A DNA stretch of 24,085 bases from an uncultured Solobacterium sp. (lineage in GTDB: Bacteria > Bacillota_I > Bacilli_A > Erysipelotrichales > Erysipelotrichaceae), in the NCBI GenBank assembly GCA_900552125.1, contig URYK01000040.1:1-24085 (forward strand). The letters run 5' to 3'. Shown one piece after another: positions 1-7,548 of the stretch. Position 1 is the first letter of the stretch, and each line of letters starts with the position of its first letter. A program made the translations under genes and the position numbers. The notes under the pieces are model-generated. The model was not told the DNA's origin and searched no databases. It saw only the letters and a list, made by a program, of their open reading frames with translations.

Positions 1-58
1 GACAGGAACATTGATTTCAAAAGAAATATATATGAAACGCCTTCAACGGCGCACGTAA
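1..58 (+). CDS. 3' end of an upstream gene (partial, unidentified)
   Basis: From base 2 one frame reads through 18 codons to a TAA at 56-58, ending in the basic tail MKRLQRRT. The next gene's Shine-Dalgarno sequence (AAAGGAG, 57-63) overlaps this stop, the usual spacing inside an operon, so this is probably the C-terminus of a gene that begins outside the window. Too little is present to name it. A second frame is also open to the window edge but runs into the lipoprotein signal of the next gene, so it is less likely to be coding. Confidence 0.4.
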   Translation, partial: TGTLISKEIYMKRLQRRT

Positions 59-72
59 AGGAGATGAGTGTT

Positions 73-771
73 ATGAAAAAAATACTTATGATGATTCTAG
101 TTTGTGTATGTGGAATTCAGCTGATTGCATGTAGCAGTGAAACAGACAATGCTACGTCTAATCAGGCAGAAAATCAGCAGGAACAAAATGTAGAAGAGAA
201 ACCAGTAAATGATGATGCCAACATGTTAATAGCTTATTTTACATATGGAGAAAATGCGGGATTCTCTAACGATGTTGATGCATCTTCAAGTGCTAGTATT
301 CAAATTGTAGATGATAAGGTTACAGGAAATACAGGCGTACTTGCACATATGATTTCAGATTCTACTGGTGCAGATTTATTTTCAATTAAAACACAACAGC
401 CATATCCTGATAATTATGATGCTACAGTAACACAAGGACAGGAAGAAAATAGAGATGGAGCTAGACCAGAATTAGCAACACATATTGAAAATTTTGACAC
501 TTATGATACCATTTTTATTGGCTTTCCAAATTGGTGGTATGACATGCCAATGGCCTTATATACTTTCTTTGAAGAATATGATTTTTCTGATAAAACAATT
601 ATTCCGTTTTCTACTTCAGGAGGCAGTGGCTTTTCAAGCACTATAGAAACTATTCAGGAACTAGAACCTAATGCACAAGTGCTTGAAGGAATTACAATTA
701 ATGGAAATGATGTCACAGATGCTGAGGAAGATATCAATGAATGGCTAAGTTCTCTTGGTTATGGAAATTAA
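73..771 (+). CDS. Lipid-anchored flavodoxin-like protein
   Basis: The 232-residue product has a lipoprotein signal: MKK, a hydrophobic stretch, then the lipobox LIAC with Cys20 as the lipidation site. A polar Gln/Asn/Glu-rich linker (about 21-50) follows, then a flavodoxin-type domain. The start of the fold is visible as MLIAYFTYGENAG, the central strand and loop as IFIGFPNWWYDMPMAL, and the late strand as IIPFSTSGGSGF; these match the FMN-binding loops of short-chain flavodoxins of the flavodoxin_4 kind. The first loop, normally S/T-x-T-G-N-T, is altered to TYGENAG. I chose the ATG at 73 because AAAGGAG (57-63) lies 9 bases upstream; an in-frame ATG at 64 would be too close. Probable role: electron transfer or quinone/flavin reduction outside the membrane. 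Partner unknown. Confidence 0.8.
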   Translation: MKKILMMILVCVCGIQLIACSSETDNATSNQAENQQEQNVEEKPVNDDANMLIAYFTYGENAGFSNDVDASSSASIQIVDDKVTGNTGVLAHMISDSTGADLFSIKTQQPYPDNYDATVTQGQEENRDGARPELATHIENFDTYDTIFIGFPNWWYDMPMALYTFFEEYDFSDKTIIPFSTSGGSGFSSTIETIQELEPNAQVLEGITINGNDVTDAEEDINEWLSSLGYGN

Positions 772-775
772 AAAG

Positions 776-831
776 AAAAAGTTATATTGAACGTTTCAAT
801 ATAAGGCGTTTCAATATAACTTTCTTTTTTT
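776..831. terminator. Bidirectional terminator between flavodoxin gene and tgt
   Basis: A perfect 14-bp inverted repeat (778-791 with 810-823) is flanked by an A-run on the left and a T-run on the right, so it can stop both converging genes. Its loop carries a second copy of the 3' arm (CGTTTCAATATAA at 792-804 and 807-819), giving an alternative shorter hairpin. Confidence 0.85.
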
Positions 832-2038
832 ATTTATGATAGTAGTTTTTCAGAAATTCTGTTTTATATTCTTCATAAGTACCATTTAAAATAGCTTCTC
901 TAGCTTCTTCTGTCAAACGAATAATAAAACGTAAATTATGAATAGAAGCTAAATTAAAATATTTATATTTATCTTCTTTATTTTCTGATTTTAATAGATC
1001 ACGAAGCTGACCACGTGTCCATCCTGCTTTACATGTAGGACAGTCACAGTGTTCATCAATTAATTCTTCACTATCTTTGAATTTAGATACATTAAAGAAA
1101 CCGTATTTTGTATAAAGTCTGCCATGTCTAGCTTCACGTGTAGGAGCAACACAGTCAAATGTATCAGCTCCCATTTCTACTCCGATTAAAATATCGTCTG
1201 GATGTGAAAGACCTAGTAAATGACGAGGTTTCTCCTCAGGTAATTCTTCGTTACACCAACGTAATATTTCACCTAGATTCTCTTTTAAGAAAGCTCCACC
1301 TAGTCCATAGCCATCAAAATCCATTTTCGCGAATTTTTTAGATGTAGAACGACGTAAATCTTCCCAGCGTCCTCCTTGGATAACGCCATATAAAGACTGA
1401 TGATAGCCTAAATCATCACAATGTTTTTTGTGTTCTTCCAGACTTCGAATAGCCCAACGTTCTGTACGAGCAAGAGCTTCTACATTATATTCATAACTGT
1501 CTGCCAGTGAAGTTAACTCATCATAAGCCATATGGATATCAGCTCCGATACGACATTGAATTTGCATAGATTCTTCTGGGCCAATAAAGTCATCTTGGTC
1601 TGTAAATGGATCATGGAAATGAACGCCATCTTCTGTTACATGAGCAAGTCGATCTTTGGGATCAGCGTTTGTTACCTGCTTTTCTCGATCCATACTAACA
1701 ACTTTTCCAATTCCTGATCCTAGCGACATTACCTGAAAACCACCAGAATCGGTAAGGGTAGGACCATTCCAGTTTGACCATTCTGCTAATCCATTATGTT
1801 CGGCTATTTCTTTTGAAGTATTTCTCAAGTGATATCCATTGCTAAGCATAGCTTGTGCATTTATACTTCTTAAATCTTCCATAGAAACAAAGCGAACTGC
1901 CCCATTTGTGCCTACACACATAAAAGCAGGTGTTTTAATATCACCATGTGGAGTATGAATAATTCCGGCACGACCTAACTTTCCAGGAATTTTTTGTGTT
2001 ATTTCGAAATAAAATCGATTGTCATTTTTATATTTCAT
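830..2038 (-). CDS. tgt: tRNA-guanine transglycosylase (queuine tRNA-ribosyltransferase family), divergent
   Basis: At 402 residues this is slightly longer than usual bacterial TGT (about 375-385). It exchanges guanine-34 in GUN-anticodon tRNAs for a 7-deazaguanine. Visible hallmarks: DSGGFQ with catalytic Asp97, YGVIQGG at 217-223, nucleophile Asp295 in FDCVAPTR, and the zinc site Cys331/Cys333/Cys336/His367. Two base-pocket segments differ from the preQ1-type bacterial enzymes. The family motif FDEC is YDEL (172-175), and the loop GGLAVGE is GGAFLKE (247-253). The terminal Glu253 is kept. No queuosine-synthesis gene is in the window. The gene is monocistronic, converging on the flavodoxin gene. 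AGAGGA lies about 10 bases before the ATG. The family is certain; the incoming base (preQ1, queuine or another) is open. Confidence 0.9.
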   Translation of the reverse strand: MKYKNDNRFYFEITQKIPGKLGRAGIIHTPHGDIKTPAFMCVGTNGAVRFVSMEDLRSINAQAMLSNGYHLRNTSKEIAEHNGLAEWSNWNGPTLTDSGGFQVMSLGSGIGKVVSMDREKQVTNADPKDRLAHVTEDGVHFHDPFTDQDDFIGPEESMQIQCRIGADIHMAYDELTSLADSYEYNVEALARTERWAIRSLEEHKKHCDDLGYHQSLYGVIQGGRWEDLRRSTSKKFAKMDFDGYGLGGAFLKENLGEILRWCNEELPEEKPRHLLGLSHPDDILIGVEMGADTFDCVAPTREARHGRLYTKYGFFNVSKFKDSEELIDEHCDCPTCKAGWTRGQLRDLLKSENKEDKYKYFNLASIHNLRFIIRLTEEAREAILNGTYEEYKTEFLKNYYHK

Positions 2039-2089
2039 TGTGCATCTTTCCTCTCAGATTTTATCAATATATTAGAAGCGCATGGCGGT

Positions 2090-2118
2090 ATTATACCATA
2101 AATTATTTGGATTGAGAA
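2090..2118 (-). promoter_or_regulatory. Promoter of tgt
   Basis: On the minus strand: TTCTCA, a 17-bp spacer, then TATAAT preceded by TGG, that is an extended -10 with a weak -35. It lies about 52 bases upstream of the tgt ATG. Confidence 0.65.
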
Positions 2119-2180
2119 CAGAGAATGCCTTTATATTGGAAGTATCCATAGCTAAGCTATAAATAAATTTAATATGTAAA

Positions 2181-2225
2181 AAGAGATTTCTTAGTCTATT
2201 TATATAATAGATTTAGAAATCTCTT
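2181..2225 (-). terminator. Terminator of the RmlD-like gene
   Basis: The 11-bp perfect arms AAGAGATTTCT and AGAAATCTCTT enclose further near-complementary sequence, making an almost continuous stem around a short AT loop. On the minus strand the stem is followed by TTTTT. It lies about 43 bases past the stop codon. Confidence 0.8.
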
Positions 2226-2267
2226 CCTGTTTTCTTAAGTGAAAATTTATCTTAGTAAAATAAAGTT

Positions 2268-3137
2268 TTATTTTAACCAGCCAAAGTCTTTTAGACACGC
2301 ATCAACATTTTCTTCAAATGTTCCAAAATCTATACCATGAGATTTTAATTTATCTGTCTTTAAACGATAATCTCTGAAGCGGTCTGCATAACGTTCATGG
2401 TTTGGCAGAATGTAAGCATTAATTTGTTCTTTAGAAAAACCTAGTTTCTCTGCAACAATTTTTGCAGATTCATAAGTGTTATGCGTATTTTCATCAGAAA
2501 TATGATAAATACCAGTAGGTAATTCCATGATTTCTTCAAATACATCCGCAAACTTCTGAGCATATGTCATTCCACGGATTTCGTTTACTGTAAATAAAGT
2601 AGGTTTTTGAAAGAATACTGCATTCATAACATTACGTATAATGTTTGGAGAAGCCTTTATGTGAGGACGACTCATACCTAGCATCCAGGAAAAACGAAGA
2701 ATAATATAATTATTTAGCTGAGAAGTGATAAAGTTCTCACATTCAATTTTATGATTTCCATAAGCTGTTACAGAACATAATGGAGTATCTTCTGTAAATG
2801 GACCAGTTTCTGTTTTTCCATTAAAGCATTGCTCAGTACTAATGAAAATTAAACGAGCATTTTTGTTTTTACAAGCTTTTGCAATCTCAATTGTACTTTC
2901 TACATTGATTTTGTGAGTTAATTCAGGATAATTTTCACAATCTGCAGTTTGTGCCATAGCACCAGTATGGAAAACATAATCATATTCATGATTAGTAAAC
3001 CATTCTCTTACTTCTTCGGTATTGCTTAAATCTAATTCCTTACGAGTTAATGCGACTACTTCTACATCATTATGTACTGCTTCTCTTACAAGAGATGCGA
3101 TATACCCATTTCCTCCAGTAATGACTAACTTCTTCAT
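2268..3137 (-). CDS. RmlD-like NAD(P)-dependent sugar-nucleotide reductase/epimerase
   Basis: 289-residue extended short-chain dehydrogenase. The N-terminal Rossmann motif TGGNGYIA (7-14) has the first two glycines but Ala in place of the last one. STEQCFNG corresponds to the RmlD motif STDYVFDG, and YGNHK carries the catalytic Tyr-x-x-x-Lys. The C-terminal part has the LPTGIYHISD segment typical of dTDP-4-dehydrorhamnose reductase relatives. No rmlABC neighbours are present, so a rhamnose role cannot be claimed; the substrate is probably an NDP-sugar or other sugar derivative. The start is the ATG at 3137, 5-6 bases after GAGGG; the codon before it is a TTG, which is a less likely start. Divergent from the GNAT gene, with overlapping promoters. 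Confidence 0.8.
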   Translation of the reverse strand: MKKLVITGGNGYIASLVREAVHNDVEVVALTRKELDLSNTEEVREWFTNHEYDYVFHTGAMAQTADCENYPELTHKINVESTIEIAKACKNKNARLIFISTEQCFNGKTETGPFTEDTPLCSVTAYGNHKIECENFITSQLNNYIILRFSWMLGMSRPHIKASPNIIRNVMNAVFFQKPTLFTVNEIRGMTYAQKFADVFEEIMELPTGIYHISDENTHNTYESAKIVAEKLGFSKEQINAYILPNHERYADRFRDYRLKTDKLKSHGIDFGTFEENVDACLKDFGWLK

Positions 3138-3180
3138 CAAATCCCTCTTTTCCTATTGTTTTTTCACTGATTTTTAAATA

Positions 3181-3209
3181 TTGACATCAGTTACTAACAA
3201 AATTATACT
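3181..3209 (+). promoter_or_regulatory. Promoter of the GNAT gene
   Basis: TTGACA (3181-3186), 17-bp spacer, TATACT (3204-3209), with about 52 bases of leader before the ATG. It is interleaved with the opposing promoter. Confidence 0.85.
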
Positions 3210-3231
3210 GTTTATGATGATTATGTGTCAA
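3202..3231 (-). promoter_or_regulatory. Promoter of the RmlD-like gene
   Basis: On the minus strand: TTGACA (3226-3231), 18-bp spacer, TATAAT (3202-3207). Both hexamers are perfect sigma-A consensus. The -10 shares four bases with the -10 of the divergent GNAT promoter. Confidence 0.85.
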
Positions 3232-3267
3232 ATGTAATTTGAATGATGGATTAGAAGGGAGAATAAA

Positions 3268-3870
3268 ATGACGACATTAGATATGAGTATTCCGTACTAT
3301 CCTGTTTTAATGATTTTAAAGGATATACCTAACAATCTTCAAATTCAATTACCTGCAGGATATCATTTTCAAAGCTATGATGATTCATTTAAAGAGGCCT
3401 GGATTCAGCTGCATGTGCGATTAGGGCAATTAGAAACCATTGATAAAGGACGTTTATATTTTAAAGAAACGTTTGAAACACATCCAGAAGAACTAAAGAA
3501 CCAGATGATCTTAATTGTTGATGATAGTGGAAAACTCGCGGGAACTTCTTCTATCTGGGAAGGATATCACTTTGGAGAAAAACGTTTTCGTGTTCATTGG
3601 GTGGGTGTAGATGAGGCACATCAGAAAAAAGGGCTTGCGAAAGCTTTGATGTTACGCAGTATTCAATTGTATGAAAGGATGAATGAAGAAAAGCCTTTAT
3701 ATCTCACAACGCAGACGAATAGCTATGTTGCTATTTCAATGTATAAAAAATTAGGCTTTGAACCATATAAAGGGGAAATGCCAATAAATTTTCATGCAAA
3801 TGCAGAAACGTTTAAAGAAACGAATGATTTAGCATGGAAAATCATAGATGAATGTATTGAAAAGTTATAA
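3268..3870 (+). CDS. GNAT-family N-acetyltransferase
   Basis: 200 residues. The acetyl-CoA pyrophosphate loop is clear: VHWVGVDEAHQKKGLAKAL, the Q/R-x-x-G-x-G/A signature on motif A, followed by the helix MLRSIQLYERM. The next strand and helix, LYLTTQTNSYVAISMYKKLGFEPY, are the standard GNAT motif B region in which Tyr can act as general acid. The first 60 residues are an extra domain without a recognised motif. The acceptor substrate cannot be told from sequence. GAAGGGAG lies before the ATG. Single-gene unit between its own promoter and a bidirectional terminator. Confidence 0.85.
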   Translation: MTTLDMSIPYYPVLMILKDIPNNLQIQLPAGYHFQSYDDSFKEAWIQLHVRLGQLETIDKGRLYFKETFETHPEELKNQMILIVDDSGKLAGTSSIWEGYHFGEKRFRVHWVGVDEAHQKKGLAKALMLRSIQLYERMNEEKPLYLTTQTNSYVAISMYKKLGFEPYKGEMPINFHANAETFKETNDLAWKIIDECIEKL

Positions 3871-3911
3871 TAAATATTTTGCTATATATAATTTAGATTT
3901 CTAATAAAGAA

Positions 3912-3941
3912 AAAGGAGATGTTTTAAAGGGCATCTCCTTT
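3912..3941. terminator. Bidirectional terminator
   Basis: AAAGGAGATG (3912-3921) pairs perfectly with CATCTCCTTT (3932-3941) around a 10-base loop. It separates the converging GNAT and lipoprotein genes. The T-tail is short on both sides. Confidence 0.75.
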
Positions 3942-3964
3942 ATAAATCCACGTATGGACCAATG

Positions 3965-4606
3965 TTAAAGTACTTCATCAATCTGCGAGATTTTCCACTG
4001 GCCATCAATTTCCTCTAGTAGCATTTTCATTTTGAAATCTCTAGATGCAGTTGAATCTAAAGTTGCCTTCATTTTATCAAATAAGAGTGGTGCGCAATCA
4101 TCTATTATTTTCTGATTTGCGGCATCTTCTCCTTCTTCAGACAGCAATGTTTTTATTGCATCTTCATGTTCTTCAAAATATGTATTGAACAAAGAATCTA
4201 GATATTCTTCAGAAACTGATGGATCAAAGTTTTCAAAATCCAAGCATTTTCCAGAAATATTGACGATTGCTTCAGATGAATCTTCTGTGATACTTCCTAT
4301 AGTGTATTCAGAAATTGATTTTGACAACATATAGTTTGAGAATTCCACAGCTTCTTGATTATATACTTCACCCATTGAATCGTCTTTTAAATCTTCCACA
4401 CTATTTTTTACATCAACTAAGCCAAAATTATCTTTTAGTTTGTCTTCACCAACAGTTGATTTTAAAGCATCTTCATATGATCCTGATTGGATTGCGGTAA
4501 AATAAGAAGTAACAGAAGAATTTATCTCCTTTTCATGCGATTCGCTACAGCCAGCTATAGAAAAGCTAAGAAGTAGACTTAGACAGAAAGCACATATTTT
4601 TTTCAT
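3965..4606 (-). CDS. Secreted lipoprotein, NTF2/DUF4878-DUF5105-like
   Basis: 213 residues. The signal peptide is followed by the lipobox IAGC (Cys20), so it is anchored on the outer face of the membrane. The mature part begins with INSSVTSYFTAIQSGSYEDAL, a helix typical of NTF2-like lipoproteins in Gram-positive bacteria, where a cone-shaped domain follows. It is strongly acidic, and ends in a strand pair around GQWKISQI that resembles the last strands of that fold. The function is unknown for the family; a ligand-binding or envelope role is inference. AAGGG lies before the ATG. Lone gene in its own transcription unit. Confidence 0.7.
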   Translation of the reverse strand: MKKICAFCLSLLLSFSIAGCSESHEKEINSSVTSYFTAIQSGSYEDALKSTVGEDKLKDNFGLVDVKNSVEDLKDDSMGEVYNQEAVEFSNYMLSKSISEYTIGSITEDSSEAIVNISGKCLDFENFDPSVSEEYLDSLFNTYFEEHEDAIKTLLSEEGEDAANQKIIDDCAPLLFDKMKATLDSTASRDFKMKMLLEEIDGQWKISQIDEVL

Positions 4607-4632
4607 GAAATCACCCTTTTCTTTATTAAATA

Positions 4633-4641
4633 ATTATACCA
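4633..4641 (-). promoter_or_regulatory. Extended -10 promoter of the lipoprotein gene
   Basis: On the minus strand TGG then TATAAT, a TGn extended -10. No good -35 is seen; the best is TTTTCA at a short 15-base spacing. It lies about 27 bases from the ATG. Confidence 0.55.
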
Positions 4642-4673
4642 TATATGAGTTACTGAAAATATAAAATAATAAA

Positions 4674-5450
4674 CTATATCATATGAAGATCTTTTAAAGT
4701 CTGATAAATTGTGGGTTCATTACTATAACCTATGACTTTATCGGCGGCTAACTTCAATTCTTCAGCACCATTTCCCATGACGATGCCATAATTAGCATCT
4801 TTTATCATTTCTATATCATTCATAGAATCGCCAAATGCCATGTAGGAGTGTAGAGGAAATCCCCATTCTTTCATCAAGATATGAATTCCCGTAGCTTTAT
4901 TTATATTAGATTGCAGAAAATCTATACAAGTATCACTTGCAGGCTGAGGGTTAATTCCTTCAATGTGATTGAAGATACTCCAATCATAACCTTTTTTTTC
5001 AAAAGCACTTAATGCTACTAGTTTCTCGTGCTGCCAGTTTCGAACTTCAGGGATATCATCATTAAATTCTTTAAACATTTGTTGGGAATATGGGTTTAAA
5101 GGAAGAGTCATGAAATTATGTTTTCCTCGTGAAAGAATACAAATATTATTTTCCTTTCCGATTCGAAAGATCTCTTCTGTTTGTTTTTCTGAAAAATAGC
5201 TTTCGTAAAGTAAATCAAAATTCTCATTATAAACCTGAGTTCCAGCACCGCCGATATAGCCATCCCATGGAAACAACTGTAAAACTCCTAACTTTTCTGC
5301 CATTTCAATAGCTCTTCCGCTACATAGACAGACTTTGTATCCATTTTGTTTTAGTTGATGTATAGCAGATAAAGTCTCTTCTAAAACCCGATTGGTTATA
5401 TGATCATAAAAAGTACCATCAATATCAAAAAAGACAGCGCGAATATTCAT
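4674..5450 (-). CDS. Cof-type HAD-IIB sugar-phosphate phosphatase
   Basis: 258 residues. All HAD motifs are present: motif I FFDIDGT (nucleophile Asp9, acid/base Asp11), motif II Ser44 in CLCSGR, motif III Lys185, and motif IV GDSMND (207-212) for magnesium. The cap domain between motifs II and III is of the IIB (Cof) type, with IGGAGTQVYN before it. Such enzymes dephosphorylate hexose phosphates, flavin or pyridoxal nucleotides; the substrate is not predictable. AGGAGGT lies 7 bases before the ATG. It is divergent from a second Cof-type phosphatase, with which it shares fold but little sequence. No clear terminator lies between it and the following lipoprotein gene. Confidence 0.88.
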   Translation of the reverse strand: MNIRAVFFDIDGTFYDHITNRVLEETLSAIHQLKQNGYKVCLCSGRAIEMAEKLGVLQLFPWDGYIGGAGTQVYNENFDLLYESYFSEKQTEEIFRIGKENNICILSRGKHNFMTLPLNPYSQQMFKEFNDDIPEVRNWQHEKLVALSAFEKKGYDWSIFNHIEGINPQPASDTCIDFLQSNINKATGIHILMKEWGFPLHSYMAFGDSMNDIEMIKDANYGIVMGNGAEELKLAADKVIGYSNEPTIYQTLKDLHMI

Positions 5451-5478
5451 AGATAAAACCTCCTGTTATGTTTTCTTT

Positions 5479-5508
5479 ATTGTATCTTAGATTTTTATGA
5501 AGTGTCTA
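5479..5508 (-). promoter_or_regulatory. Promoter of the minus-strand HAD gene
   Basis: On the minus strand: TAGACA (5503-5508), 18-bp spacer, TACAAT (5479-5484), 28 bases from the ATG. Confidence 0.65.
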
Positions 5509-5552
5509 TATTTTTATGTTTCTTAAATACCTTTGTTTTTCTAAAATTCGTA

Positions 5553-5582
5553 TTTACAACCTGCCTTTCCATCTTTTATAAT
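5553..5582 (+). promoter_or_regulatory. Promoter of the HAD-manA operon
   Basis: TTTACA (5553-5558), 18-bp spacer, TATAAT (5577-5582). It lies inside the longest possible reading frame of the HAD gene (open from 5502), which confirms that translation starts downstream at 5604. Confidence 0.75.
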
Positions 5583-5603
5583 AGTACTGTATGGAGGGTG
5601 CTT

Positions 5604-6404
5604 ATGATTAAAGGACTTGTATTGTACGACTATGATGGAACACTTGTTGATGAAAGAGATCAAATCTATGTTCCTACACAAGCAACTAGAAAAGCAATAA
5701 GTAAGCTACAGGATTTGGGATATTTATGTGTTTTAGCTACAGGAAGAGCTTTAAGCTATATTCCTAATGGAGCTAAGGATTTACATTTGGATGGATATGT
5801 CACTAGTAATGGTGCTCATGTGACAATTCATGGTAAAGTTATTTTTGATGATGTTTTTTCAGATGAAGAATTATTGAAATTAATTAATTATATGGATGAA
5901 CATCATATCAACTACATATTAGAAGGCACAGAATTCTGTTATGTAAAAGATTTACAGGAAGAAGAATATCTGCATTTTATGGATAATTTTAAAATCCCGG
6001 CAGATAACTTTGTTCGATATCGCAGTTTTGAAGAAGTAAAAGGGAAAATCGGCAAGATTACTTTAATTTTTCAAAATCGAAAAGAATTAGAAATTAGCGG
6101 CGAAGTTCTAGAGAAAACATATTTATGTTCTTATCATCGCAACTGCAATACATTTGATATTGCGAAAAAGTCGATACATAAAGGTGTTGGGGCAAAAGCA
6201 ATCATGGATTATTATCAGATTCCTGCTTCTTCAACTTATGCATTTGGAGATGGTGATAATGATGTGGAACTGCTTGCTGCTGTCGGTCATGGAATTGCAA
6301 TGCGTAAACATGATCCTAAATTAGATTCTGTTGCGAAAATGGTAACAGGAACAGTAAAAGAAGAGGGAATTTATGAAGCCCTGAAGAAATTGGAGGTATT
6401 ATAA
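5604..6404 (+). CDS. Cof-type HAD-IIB phosphatase, cotranscribed with manA
   Basis: 266 residues from the ATG at 5604, preceded by GGAGGG (5593-5598). The frame is open for 34 more codons upstream, but these encode a hydrophobic stretch that overlaps the promoter, so they are not translated. Motif I is LYDYDGT (Asp9, Asp11), motif II is Thr46 in LATGR, and motif IV is GDGDND (215-220). The cap is of the IIB type. One base separates its stop from manA, so the two are an operon; a sugar-phosphate substrate is a reasonable inference, though not proven. It differs from its divergent neighbour in having Tyr rather than Ile between the two motif I aspartates. Confidence 0.88.
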   Translation: MIKGLVLYDYDGTLVDERDQIYVPTQATRKAISKLQDLGYLCVLATGRALSYIPNGAKDLHLDGYVTSNGAHVTIHGKVIFDDVFSDEELLKLINYMDEHHINYILEGTEFCYVKDLQEEEYLHFMDNFKIPADNFVRYRSFEEVKGKIGKITLIFQNRKELEISGEVLEKTYLCSYHRNCNTFDIAKKSIHKGVGAKAIMDYYQIPASSTYAFGDGDNDVELLAAVGHGIAMRKHDPKLDSVAKMVTGTVKEEGIYEALKKLEVL

Positions 6405-6405
6405 G

Positions 6406-7368
6406 ATGGCATTAGTTAGACTACTCCCTGCATTTAAAGATTATTTATGGGGAGGAACAAAGTTAAAAGAAAACTACAACAAACATACAGATTTAGACAT
6501 TGTTGCGGAAAGCTGGGAGTTATCCACGCATAAAGATGGACAAAGTATAGTGGATAGTGGAAGCTGCAAAGGTATGCAGCTTAGTGATTACCTAGAAACA
6601 TTAGGGAAAGATGCTTTAGGTACAAAAGGATCAGCGTTTGAATTCTTCCCTATTTTAATTAAATTTATTGATGCAAAAGGTAATCTTTCTATTCAGGTAC
6701 ATCCTGATAATGAATATGCATTGCGTGTAGAAAAAGAATATGGGAAAACTGAAATGTGGTATATCCTAGATGCTGAAGAAGGCGCAAGTCTTTACTATGG
6801 CACGAATAAAGAAATCACAAAAGAAGAATTCCGTGAACGTATTGAAAATAATACGATCTTGGATGTATTAAAGAAGGTCCCAGTTCATAAAGGTGATGTT
6901 TTCTTTATTGAAGCTGGTACCATTCATGCGATAGGGGAAGGTATCGTTATATGTGAAATTCAGCAGAACTCTAATACAACATATCGTGTATATGATTATG
7001 GTAGAGTTGGAAAAGACGGAAAACCTAGAGAATTGCATATTGATAAAGCAATTGAAGTGTCCAACTTAACTCCACTGGAAAGTGATTTCAAACCAGCAGG
7101 AGAAGAAAAAGATTATGGTACATATACTTGTGCAATGATGGCTAGTTGCGAATATTTCACAACTTATATTTATGATGTTAAGAGTGAATGCAGTGTTAAA
7201 GTTGATGAAGAAAGCTTTGCTTCATTTGTTATTGTTGATGGAGAAGGTAGCATAGAGAGCGATGATACGATGTTATCAATCCGCAAGGGTGACTCTATTT
7301 TTGCTAGTGCTAATACCGGAAAAGTAACAATTAAAGGAAATTGTCGTTTTATCTTATCTAAAGTATAG
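6406..7368 (+). CDS. manA: Mannose-6-phosphate isomerase, type I
   Basis: 320 residues, the usual length for the Bacillus-type enzyme. It interconverts mannose 6-phosphate and fructose 6-phosphate, linking mannose use or GDP-mannose synthesis to glycolysis. Zinc ligands are visible in the cupin: Gln97 and His99 in SIQVHPDN, Glu116 in KTEMWYI and His174 in GTIHAIG. The segment YRVYDYGR carries the active-site arginine region. The C-terminal 80 residues form the second cupin. GGAGGT at 6392-6397 lies inside the end of the HAD gene. No transporter or PTS gene is next to it, so the sugar source is unknown. The DeoR-type regulator downstream might respond to a related sugar phosphate. Confidence 0.93.
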   Translation: MALVRLLPAFKDYLWGGTKLKENYNKHTDLDIVAESWELSTHKDGQSIVDSGSCKGMQLSDYLETLGKDALGTKGSAFEFFPILIKFIDAKGNLSIQVHPDNEYALRVEKEYGKTEMWYILDAEEGASLYYGTNKEITKEEFRERIENNTILDVLKKVPVHKGDVFFIEAGTIHAIGEGIVICEIQQNSNTTYRVYDYGRVGKDGKPRELHIDKAIEVSNLTPLESDFKPAGEEKDYGTYTCAMMASCEYFTTYIYDVKSECSVKVDEESFASFVIVDGEGSIESDDTMLSIRKGDSIFASANTGKVTIKGNCRFILSKV

Positions 7369-7389
7369 AAATTAATTGCTTAATATATT

Positions 7390-7443
7390 AAAAAAGAAGA
7401 AATATAATCATGAATGAATCAATGATTGTTTTCTTCTTTTTTT
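7390..7443 (+). terminator. Terminator of the HAD-manA operon
   Basis: An A-rich arm AAAAAAGAAGAAA (7390-7402) pairs with TTTCTTCTTTTTT (7430-7442), with a further AATCAT/ATGATT pairing inside, and ends in a T-run. Confidence 0.8.
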
Positions 7444-7455
7444 GACTGATTTTGA

Positions 7456-7484
7456 TTGACATTGAATGTTTTTGGCTTTATTAT
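7456..7484 (+). promoter_or_regulatory. Promoter of the deoR-type regulator/thioesterase operon
   Basis: TTGACA (7456-7461), 17-bp spacer, TATTAT (7479-7484). It falls inside the upstream extension of the regulator's frame, which supports the start at 7549. Confidence 0.8.
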
Positions 7485-7548
7485 AATGCCAAGGACTCTT
7501 ATAGTTAAGCTAGAAGGTTTACGCAACTCTAAAAAAGGAGGAATCTGC

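Noticed and set aside
1159..1717. Two open frames of 60-61 codons on the plus strand inside tgt
   Set aside because: They lie opposite the conserved tgt gene, have no ribosome site and give low-complexity proteins.
4315..4500. Plus-strand open frame inside the lipoprotein gene
   Set aside because: It is a shadow with no ribosome site; the minus-strand lipoprotein has a signal peptide, promoter and ribosome site.
5502..5603. Upstream extension of the plus-strand HAD gene
   Set aside because: It crosses a TTTACA-18-TATAAT promoter, and GGAGGG precedes the ATG at 5604.
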